Origin: Janthinobacterium lividum
GTDB lineage: Bacteria > Pseudomonadota > Gammaproteobacteria > Steroidobacterales > Steroidobacteraceae
Direction of reading: 5' to 3'
DNA: 21,300 nt
Assembly: GCA_943327025.2 (NCBI GenBank)
Contig: CALPVO020000003.1
Coordinates: 1 to 21,300 of the forward strand
The position numbers and the translations under genes were made by a program. Below, in pieces: positions 15,165-21,300 of the stretch. The notes beneath the pieces are model-generated. The model was not told where the DNA came from and ran no database searches. It worked only from the letters and a program-made list of their open reading frames with translations. Within the stretch, counting starts at the first letter, position 1, and each line of letters opens with the position of its first letter.

Positions 15165-18100
15165 TTAAAGGACCAATAGCGAAAGCATGAATTCGTTCTT
15201 GCCTTTGCCACCCGCGCCGAACCCTCTGGCTGCGCCCACCGATAAAACCACGGGTAACCGGTGCATGGTCATGATGCTGAAGTCCAACTGAAATCCGATG
15301 TTCTTGGCAGTCTCCCGACGCGAACGGTTGTCCGGGTTGGTCTGAACCGCACTGACGAAAAACTCCGGACGCATCCAATAGGCGTATAGCCCAGGGCGTC
15401 CACTGTTCTCGAAGCGCAAGGGTGGTAGACACCATTCGAGCATGACCTTGCCAAGCGTTCTCCCTGACAAACTGTCAATTTCAAAGCCGGGCATGCTGGA
15501 GAGCATTGAACCTCGATAGCGCTGGGCGCCACTATAAATCCGACTATCGACGTAGTTGTTACGGAAGCCACCCAAATAGGTATTCGAGAGAGGGGAGTCG
15601 AGTTTCCCACTGGAAATGATGGCGGCCGTTCGCAGCCATACCGATGAGTGATCCATCGGTAACGGAGCCCCCGCATGGTACTCGAGCTGCAGACTTGGGG
15701 TGACCTTGCCTTCCGCGCCGTAGCCATGCGCCATGACCAACCATGAATTGCCCGTCTCGAAGTCGACAGCGCCGGGCGACGAGCGCAGGTTCGCTGAACG
15801 GAAACCGACGGATAAGGTAGATAGATGGCGAGAAGGCGACTGCACGTTCTGGAAGTTGGGCAAGGCATCTAGGCCGCCGTAATAGGCTGCAGTTGCTACA
15901 AAATCTACCGTCAACGGTGGGTTGTACACCATTGGCCGTTCATAGTTCACGTAGCCACTGTAGCCTTCTCGGCTTCGCTTCACCGGTCCGAAAAAATCAT
16001 AGAAGTTGGCTGCATTCCATTTCGCACCCACGGACCAGCGTCCATAATGAAAATCCGCTGTGGCGTGAACTCTTTCCCGGGAAACCAACTCCTTGTCCGG
16101 GCTATATCCAGCATTTAAAGAAAGCGTCGCGAAGCCCATGGGGTCGCTGAACTCAGCGGCCAGGCCCAGTGCCGTCGACTGCTTGTAGCGTTCGATGGTA
16201 GGGATGATGGACTGCAAACCCAGTTCTTTAACCGGCTCGTAGTCGCCGCGGCGAGTGACACTCGCCTCAAACGGAAGACTGGCGGCAGGCGGCTGCATCC
16301 AAGTGCGAACCTCCGGGTGTTGTTCGGCAACTTGCTGGCCCAAAAAACTAATAGCGCTCATGTCCTTGGTTGGCGCGATATCGACCAGCGTCGGCACGAA
16401 CCCTTGCGCGGTGTAGCGAGACACAATTAGGCGATTGGTATCGACGACGATGGGACTGAAGAATCCGACGTCCGTGTTGCTCATGGCTTCGGTGGCGCCT
16501 TGTTCGATATCGTAGCGGTAGATATTCGAAACGCCGGTGTAGTAACTGCTGCCGTAGAGAGAGCGGCCATCTTTGCCGAAAACGAACCCCTCGGGTACCG
16601 AACCTTCGAGGGTGAAGGTGCGATAGGGTTCCACGGCATCTTCCGCCACGCGAGCCGTCCGGAGGATATTGACCTGCGTTAAGGGAGTGGCGAGGGTCTT
16701 GCCCGGACGGATGAGCGAATACGCGAGCATTGAGCCATCCGGAGAAACGTCCAAATCAAACGGACGTTCGCCGTACTCGAAGAGATGGGCGACCTCATAG
16801 GCACTATACGGATAGGGGATCCTCACCAGCATTGCCAAGCCGTTATTGAAGCGAATCCCCCATAAAGAACGATCAGCGGAATTGAACGCAATATCGCCGA
16901 TTCGGGCTTGCTTCAGGAGTGTCTTGGTAGTTCCGGTGCGTAGCTCAAACGCTTCCAGATTGCGGAAGTGGTTGTTGTCAGTCGTATAGAAAAGAGTCGC
17001 CTTCGCTGGGTCATAGGCGAGCGAAGTCACTTTGATGCTGGACGGCCCGACTACCTCGTGCAGTGGAGCCACCTTGCCATTTTGCAGTTGGATACCGACG
17101 AGGCTGGCCAGTTGGCCAGGGCGTTGTGTGGCGGCATAAAGGGTGGCGCCGTCCTCCGATAGAAAACCACGAGAAATGGTTCCCAGCGGCTCGGCAGTCA
17201 AGTCCTTGAACGGCGTCAGGGGGTTCTCACGCACTTTTTCCAGATTTTTCTGTTGGAAGTTTTTTTCCCAGTCCACCCAGTCCTGCCAAGCGCGCTTTAG
17301 AGGCAGGCCGAAAACTCGTTGAAAGTCGGCGGCATAGTCGCTGTGCGAATCTTTATCCACGCTCCACCAAGCCACCAGACGATTTGGACCATAGGTCAGT
17401 GCCAGGTAATTCATGAAACGTGTGCCGTAGAGATACGCCGCGGCGCCTGTCTGAAATGTCACTTCGGTGCCGTTCGCGACTAGCCCGAGCGGATCGTAGA
17501 AGTGGGCATCGTCGCGGACCATTGCCCGGAAAACCATTTCGTCGTAGCCGCCTTGCGCACGCCCAAGGCCGCCCATTAGCCACGTCTCACTAAATACCGC
17601 AGTCCCTTCGCGAAACCAGCCGGGTGAAGAAAGCCTGGGGTTGGTGAGGTAGCGGTAAAAGACACTTTCCGGATGGCTTGAGTCGACACCGACTTTGCCC
17701 TGGAAGAACCGGCGGTAGCGCTCTTCCTTGGGGCCGGGCTTGTCGGTGGACATCAGGCTGGAAATCTCGTGGGCGCTTAGCCAGGCCAGGAGTTCACCCG
17801 CAGAGGTGTATTCATAGGGATCACTTTGGGGTGCTGTATCGATGAAGATACGGTTGCGGGGAACCGGCATGACTGCACCCGAAGATACGTCGGAGAAGTC
17901 TTGGAGCAGCACATTGATTTTATCTTTCGGCGAATAGCCAAAAATCTTGCGGTTGGACTCAAGGCTGGCTGCCAAGTTCTGGACGGTGGGTGGAACCAGG
18001 AACGTTCCCCCTGGCGAGTAGTAGACGACTCTCAGGTCCTTGGTTTCCAAGAAACTCAGTCCGGTGGCTGCATGCAGTGGCAGTGCCACGAGGGCCATCA

Positions 18101-18194
18101 AGAAAACGCTTGATAGACGCAAAAGCCATGCGGTTTTGCTTTTTGATTCGTGCGCCGCGAGATGATTCTTCAGCAAAGGGGTTTGGGCGTTCAT
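15165..18194 (-). CDS. Large surface protein: degenerate peptidase-like module, beta-propeller and outer-membrane barrel
   Basis: A 1009-residue protein that I cannot place in a named family. A long N-region and hydrophobic LSSVFLMALVALPLHA (about 28-42) form a signal peptide. Residues about 50-340 resemble an MA-clan (gluzincin) metallopeptidase module: LSAHEISSL at 139-147 stands where HExxH is expected, with Ser146 replacing the second zinc histidine, and GWFREGTAVFSE (192-203) has the form of the third-ligand motif. Residues about 350-640 carry repeats such as LDVSPDGSMLAYS, typical of TolB/WD40-like propellers. The remainder (about 680-1009) alternates short amphipathic strands and turns, as in BamA-like barrels (YLGGFRNNYVDSR, RTLGKVMLEWCLPPL). 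I infer a surface or periplasm-facing scaffold. The start at 18194 has no clear ribosome-binding site; ATG 18233 is an alternative. Base composition is lower in GC than that of its neighbours. Confidence 0.85.
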   Translation of the reverse strand: MNAQTPLLKNHLAAHESKSKTAWLLRLSSVFLMALVALPLHAATGLSFLETKDLRVVYYSPGGTFLVPPTVQNLAASLESNRKIFGYSPKDKINVLLQDFSDVSSGAVMPVPRNRIFIDTAPQSDPYEYTSAGELLAWLSAHEISSLMSTDKPGPKEERYRRFFQGKVGVDSSHPESVFYRYLTNPRLSSPGWFREGTAVFSETWLMGGLGRAQGGYDEMVFRAMVRDDAHFYDPLGLVANGTEVTFQTGAAAYLYGTRFMNYLALTYGPNRLVAWWSVDKDSHSDYAADFQRVFGLPLKRAWQDWVDWEKNFQQKNLEKVRENPLTPFKDLTAEPLGTISRGFLSEDGATLYAATQRPGQLASLVGIQLQNGKVAPLHEVVGPSSIKVTSLAYDPAKATLFYTTDNNHFRNLEAFELRTGTTKTLLKQARIGDIAFNSADRSLWGIRFNNGLAMLVRIPYPYSAYEVAHLFEYGERPFDLDVSPDGSMLAYSLIRPGKTLATPLTQVNILRTARVAEDAVEPYRTFTLEGSVPEGFVFGKDGRSLYGSSYYTGVSNIYRYDIEQGATEAMSNTDVGFFSPIVVDTNRLIVSRYTAQGFVPTLVDIAPTKDMSAISFLGQQVAEQHPEVRTWMQPPAASLPFEASVTRRGDYEPVKELGLQSIIPTIERYKQSTALGLAAEFSDPMGFATLSLNAGYSPDKELVSRERVHATADFHYGRWSVGAKWNAANFYDFFGPVKRSREGYSGYVNYERPMVYNPPLTVDFVATAAYYGGLDALPNFQNVQSPSRHLSTLSVGFRSANLRSSPGAVDFETGNSWLVMAHGYGAEGKVTPSLQLEYHAGAPLPMDHSSVWLRTAAIISSGKLDSPLSNTYLGGFRNNYVDSRIYSGAQRYRGSMLSSMPGFEIDSLSGRTLGKVMLEWCLPPLRFENSGRPGLYAYWMRPEFFVSAVQTNPDNRSRRETAKNIGFQLDFSIMTMHRLPVVLSVGAARGFGAGGKGKNEFMLSLLVL

Positions 18195-18243
18195 GGTGGT
18201 GATGCCAGTACACTGAGTTCTGTAAAAAACCATTCGACCGTGA

Positions 18244-18283
18244 ACCGCGAGTCATTTCCACTTGTTGTGGTCTATCTCGCGGT
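18244..18283 (-). promoter_or_regulatory. Stem-loop across the lipoprotein stop codon
   Basis: ACCGCGAG (plus 18244-18251) and CTCGCGGT (18276-18283) are perfect 8-base inverted repeats. The 24-base loop holds the lipoprotein stop and a smaller CCAC/GTGG hairpin. A run of six T lies 14 bases further on the minus strand (18229-18224), too far for a standard intrinsic terminator. It could attenuate or process the message between the lipoprotein and the large gene. Confidence 0.45.
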
Positions 18284-18572
18284 CGCCATTTTTGGGACCA
18301 CCAGCGCTCGCGCCCGCAGCGTGTTTGGCTTCCTCGGGACTATTGCTGCTCAGATCTTTGATAGCCATTTCGGTCGCAACCACGTCAGCGGATACCGTTG
18401 CAGAGTCTGCGTTTGCGGTCGACTCACTCTCGGTGTTCAGGGCGCGTTTTGCAGCCATGATGGTACCGCTCGCGTCATTGGTTTCAGATGTTGAACTTTG
18501 TTTTGAACACCCGGCAGTCAAAGATGTCGCTGCGATGATTATCGCAAGTAAGGGCGAAAGGCGTGTGTACAA
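18252..18572 (-). CDS. Small lipoprotein, unknown function
   Basis: A 106-residue protein with a lipoprotein signal peptide: MYTRLSPLLAIIIAATS followed by the lipobox LTAGC. The mature chain begins at Cys22. Serine at +2 suggests outer-membrane sorting by the usual Lol rule. The mature 85 residues are rich in Ser, Ala, Thr and Glu, with no known domain, and probably extended or helical; the tail is charged (DREIDHNKWK). The start is TTG at 18572, supported by GAGGAG seven bases upstream. It lies 57 bases before the large barrel gene on the same strand, so the two are probably co-transcribed and may act together at the outer membrane. Confidence 0.8.
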   Translation of the reverse strand: MYTRLSPLLAIIIAATSLTAGCSKQSSTSETNDASGTIMAAKRALNTESESTANADSATVSADVVATEMAIKDLSSNSPEEAKHAAGASAGGPKNGDREIDHNKWK

Positions 18573-18579
18573 GTAAATA

Positions 18580-18585
18580 CTCCTC
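18580..18585 (-). promoter_or_regulatory. Ribosome-binding site fixing a TTG start
   Basis: GAGGAG on the minus strand (18585-18580) is seven bases from TTG 18572-18570. It is the strongest Shine-Dalgarno in the right half of the window and supports TTG as the start of the lipoprotein gene. No ATG further in would keep the signal peptide. Confidence 0.75.
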
Positions 18586-18652
18586 GATGCTTCAGTGAAT
18601 TTCGCTCGTGTTAGCTCGAAGACGCACTAATCGACAACTATCTTATCGGTGC

Positions 18653-19927
18653 TCAAGTTGTCTCTGCTGGCTCCGACTTCACAAACAACCAAAGCACTGC
18701 CGCCAGCGCCGCAAACACCGCGCCGCTGATCCAGACGCCATGCCAAGCCCCGGCAGCCGCCAGCGCGGCTACGACTGGTTGGCAAAGCATGCCGCCCATA
18801 TTGCCGCCGGTGTTCAACACACCGGTGGCTGCACCGGTATCGGCCCGCGCGACGTTCATGGTCGCTGCCCAGTAGGGGCCTTCGTTCACCTCCATGGCAA
18901 AGAAGGCAACGGTGAGCGCAGCTACCGCCACATAGACACTGGCGATGGCAGGCGTGCAGTAGAGCAAAACAGCCCCGATGGGGAGCGTTATGAGAGGCAA
19001 CAGTCGGTAGCCGCGGGTAGCGCCCATGCGGATGGCCAAGCCGTCTGCCATGACGCCCCCGATGGCGGCCCCCACGGCGGCACCAATCCACGGCGCCATG
19101 GCCATCAATCCGCTCTCGAGGCCGGTCAGATGGCGCTCCTTCACCAGGTACAGGAATGACCAGTAGCTGATCATGTAGAACACATAGTTCATGCAAAGGT
19201 AGGAAAGGGCCAGCAGCAGGATGTTGCGGTTAGCCAAAACTTGCCCCATGCGGCGAAACGTCAAGGGCGGGGCGGCGGGCGCTTCGTCGAGTTCGGCGAG
19301 TTCTAAAGCAGTCACCTTCGGGTGCTGTTGGGGGCGGTCACGGCCATACCACGCCCAGCCAGCGGTCAGCAGCCCTGCGGGTAGGACGGTCCAGAGAATG
19401 GCGCCTTTCCAGCCGTAGGAGGCAGTCAGTTCCACTAACAATGGTGGGGTAAGCGCGCCGCCGAGCAGCATTCCCGAGGCCACCACGCCATTGGCCATGG
19501 CGAACTGCCGTGCCGGGAACCAACGCTCCACCACGGCCGCGAACACGGGAAACACTGGGCCTTGCGAGGCACCCAGCACGGCTTGGCCCGCCATCAGCGC
19601 CAACAGCAAAGCGTAGCCGCTGAGAACCGTAGGAAACAACGGCGTGGTCAAGGTGGCGAGCAGGCCGAGGATACCTACGGCGGTGAAAACGATACGCGGT
19701 CCCAGCCGTTGTCCCAGTGCCCCGCCGGGGAGTTGGCACAGGGCATAAACCGTAGTGAACGCGAAGAACAACCAGCCCAGTTGCTGGTCGGTGAAGTGCA
19801 GTTCGTTCTGCATTTCGGGCGCGGACACAGCGATGCTAGTGCGCTGCACGTAAGCCATGGCGGCGAACGCGAACATGTAGGCGTAGATCCACCAACGGAC
19901 ACGAATTTTCGGCAACCACGAGGCCAT
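18653..19927 (-). CDS. MFS transporter, anion:cation symporter-like
   Basis: A 424-residue inner-membrane protein with about twelve hydrophobic helices. The short cytoplasmic N-terminus leads into WWIYAYMFAFAAMAYVQRTSI. The loop between helices 2 and 3 carries GGALGQRLGPR, the MFS signature G-x-x-x-D/Q-R-x-G-x-R. A longer central loop (about residues 195-225, YGRDRPQQHPKVTALEL) separates the two halves. EVNEGPYWAATMNVA and TGVLNTGGNMGG in the C-terminal half resemble the ACS (organic-anion) family. The start at 19927 has AAGGA about seven bases upstream. It follows the GcvT-family enzyme by 17 bases, so it probably imports that enzyme's substrate or a related one. The substrate itself is not predictable from sequence. 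Confidence 0.9.
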   Translation of the reverse strand: MASWLPKIRVRWWIYAYMFAFAAMAYVQRTSIAVSAPEMQNELHFTDQQLGWLFFAFTTVYALCQLPGGALGQRLGPRIVFTAVGILGLLATLTTPLFPTVLSGYALLLALMAGQAVLGASQGPVFPVFAAVVERWFPARQFAMANGVVASGMLLGGALTPPLLVELTASYGWKGAILWTVLPAGLLTAGWAWYGRDRPQQHPKVTALELAELDEAPAAPPLTFRRMGQVLANRNILLLALSYLCMNYVFYMISYWSFLYLVKERHLTGLESGLMAMAPWIGAAVGAAIGGVMADGLAIRMGATRGYRLLPLITLPIGAVLLYCTPAIASVYVAVAALTVAFFAMEVNEGPYWAATMNVARADTGAATGVLNTGGNMGGMLCQPVVAALAAAGAWHGVWISGAVFAALAAVLWLFVKSEPAETT

Positions 19928-19944
19928 GGCGGATTCCTTTCGCT

Positions 19945-21300
19945 TCAGGCGCGCAGACGCGAACCTTTGGGGTCGTAGGGCAGTTCAGCCAGCCAGCGCG
20001 CGGGCTGCGGCTGGCCGATGATGGCAACACTGAGGTCTTTGGCGCCGGTAGCGAGGCAGGCACTGTCCACATAGGCCAGCGCCAAGCTCTGCTTGACGTG
20101 GTGGCCATAGGTACCTGAAGTGACGAAGCCAACGCGCTCGCCCGCTGAGAACACGGGTTCACGGCCAAGGACATCGGCATCTTGGCTCGCGATGGACAGC
20201 AACACCAATTGCTGGTCGGGTGTCTTGCCACGTTCCTGCAGCGCTGCCGTGCGGCCGATGAACTCGCCCTTGTCCCAGGCGATGAACTTGTCGAGGCCGG
20301 ACATGGCTGGCGTATACGACGGCGCGAACTCGAGCGACCACACACCGTAAGCCTTCTCGAGGCGCAGACTGTCTTGCGCTCGCATGCCGATGGGCAGCAT
20401 GCCTTGGGGCGTACCGGCTTCCATCAAGGCCTGCCACAGCGCACGCTGCTGGGCAGCGGGTACCGTAATCTCGTAGCCCAGTTCGCCGGTCAGGGACATG
20501 CGCACCACCACGGCTTGGGTGGGGCCGACGTCCATTCGTGCAACGCCCAGAAAGGGCAGGGCCGCGGTGGAGACATCGGCGCGCGTCAATGCTGCCAGTA
20601 TCTCGCGGGATTTCGGGCCGGAAAGTGAGAAGGCCAACCAACTCTCCGAGAGGTTGGTGATTTGCACGCTGCCCGAGGCATGCGCATTCGCCGGTAGGTG
20701 CTCGTGGAACCAACGCTGGTGCCATTCCTGCAAGTAGTACGAACCCACCAGCCAGAAACGCTCGGGACCCAGGCGAGTAACAGTCAGGTCGCCCATTAGC
20801 TTGCCGGAAGGCGCGAGCATTGGAGCCAGACGTACGCGGCCCTCGGCGGGCAAAGAGTTGGCCAGCAAGCCGTCCAGCCAAGCGGCTGCGCCACGGCCAG
20901 TCACTTCATAGCGTGCGTAAACGCCCGCGTCGAGCAAGCCGGCAGCGCTGCGTGTAGCAGCCACTTCCTTGGCTACAAAGCGGTGGCATTCGGCGCGGCG
21001 TGCCGTCGGTGGATCAACGAAGTCCGGTTCGTTCGGGGCGTAGTACTGCGGGCTTTCCATGCCCCAAACCACGCCGAACCGTGCACCCAATGCGGCCTGC
21101 GCGTCGTAGCTCGGCGTCATCTTCAGTGGCCGGCCTGCGGGCAGTTCCTCGTTGGGGTAGGCCATCACAAAGCGACGCCGATAGAACTGGGCGGTGGTCT
21201 CGCGCAGATACCGGTCGTTGCTGGCGAAGGCACCATAGCGCGCCACATCCATGCCGAAGATGTCCATGCCGGGGTCGCCATCGACCATCCAGTTGGCCAT
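19945..21300 (-). CDS. GcvT-family dimethylglycine/sarcosine dehydrogenase-type enzyme, 5' partial
   Basis: The 451 residues in the window are the C-terminal part of a longer protein; the ATG at the window edge is probably internal. The first ~60 residues (ANWMVDGDPGMDIFGMDVARY, RYLRETTAQFY) are the linker after an FAD-dependent oxidase domain, which must lie outside the window. A GCV_T folate-binding domain (about 70-340) has LDAGVYARYEVTG, LSGPKSREIL and the TGELGYEITVP motif with its folate-contacting glutamate. The C-terminal barrel (about 350-450) has GRTAAL and GTYGHHVKQSLALAYV. Known relatives oxidatively demethylate N-methylated glycines and pass the one-carbon unit to tetrahydrofolate. 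It lies in an apparent operon with the MFS gene. Which methylated compound it uses is not shown. Confidence 0.9.
   Translation of the reverse strand: MANWMVDGDPGMDIFGMDVARYGAFASNDRYLRETTAQFYRRRFVMAYPNEELPAGRPLKMTPSYDAQAALGARFGVVWGMESPQYYAPNEPDFVDPPTARRAECHRFVAKEVAATRSAAGLLDAGVYARYEVTGRGAAAWLDGLLANSLPAEGRVRLAPMLAPSGKLMGDLTVTRLGPERFWLVGSYYLQEWHQRWFHEHLPANAHASGSVQITNLSESWLAFSLSGPKSREILAALTRADVSTAALPFLGVARMDVGPTQAVVVRMSLTGELGYEITVPAAQQRALWQALMEAGTPQGMLPIGMRAQDSLRLEKAYGVWSLEFAPSYTPAMSGLDKFIAWDKGEFIGRTAALQERGKTPDQQLVLLSIASQDADVLGREPVFSAGERVGFVTSGTYGHHVKQSLALAYVDSACLATGAKDLSVAIIGQPQPARWLAELPYDPKGSRLRA

Noticed and set aside
17769..17783. Active zinc peptidase HExxH motif in the barrel protein
   Set aside because: The translation is HEISS, so the second histidine is missing; it is reported as degenerate only.
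1..21300. CRISPR arrays, insertion sequences, prophage or toxin-antitoxin genes
   Set aside because: No regularly spaced repeats, transposase motifs, phage structural genes or small paired toxin-antitoxin frames were seen on either strand.

Overview
The window is GC-rich, gene-dense chromosomal DNA of a gammaproteobacterium, possibly related to the Xanthomonadales; the taxonomic call rests on protein likeness and gene order only. The order aroA-cmk-rpsA-ihfB-lapB and the divergent aspC/uvrB pair are arrangements known from gammaproteobacteria. No transposase, integrase, CRISPR array or phage gene was seen, and no gap without a gene exceeds about 230 bases.

Left part (1-6.7 kb, plus strand): the 3' part of a class II-type aroA (EPSP synthase), cmk, rpsA, ihfB, then lapB, a short secreted ComEA-like helix-hairpin-helix protein and galU. 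A perfect 13-bp stem separates rpsA from ihfB. lapB is broken by one in-frame amber codon at 4685-4687; its C-terminal zinc (rubredoxin-like) domain follows intact in the same frame.

Middle (6.7-15.1 kb): an unrecognised secreted 363-residue protein with a structured leader converges on a periplasmic HtrA-like protease with two PDZ domains. A strong terminator lies between them. Upstream of the protease, on the minus strand, are tRNA-Asn(GTT) and an aspartate-type aminotransferase. uvrB diverges from the aminotransferase with a gap of only 24 bases and is followed after 4 bases by a secreted GH3 glucosidase. tRNA-Val(GAC), with a clear promoter, ends this block.

Right part (15.1-21.3 kb, minus strand): a two-gene unit of visibly lower GC encodes a small lipoprotein with a TTG start and a 1009-residue protein. 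The large protein reads as a degenerate MA-clan peptidase module, a TolB-like beta-propeller and a C-terminal outer-membrane barrel. I could not match it to a named system, and it is the best candidate for something undescribed here. Upstream of it are an MFS transporter and the 3' part of a dimethylglycine/sarcosine dehydrogenase-type GcvT-family enzyme, which probably form a catabolic operon for N-methylated compounds.

Most of the window is housekeeping: aromatic amino acids, CMP recycling, translation, nucleoid structure, LPS control, UDP-glucose, DNA repair and tRNAs. The unusual items are the lapB amber codon, the peptidase-like/propeller/barrel cassette beside tRNA-Val, and the orphan secreted protein with its leader RNA.
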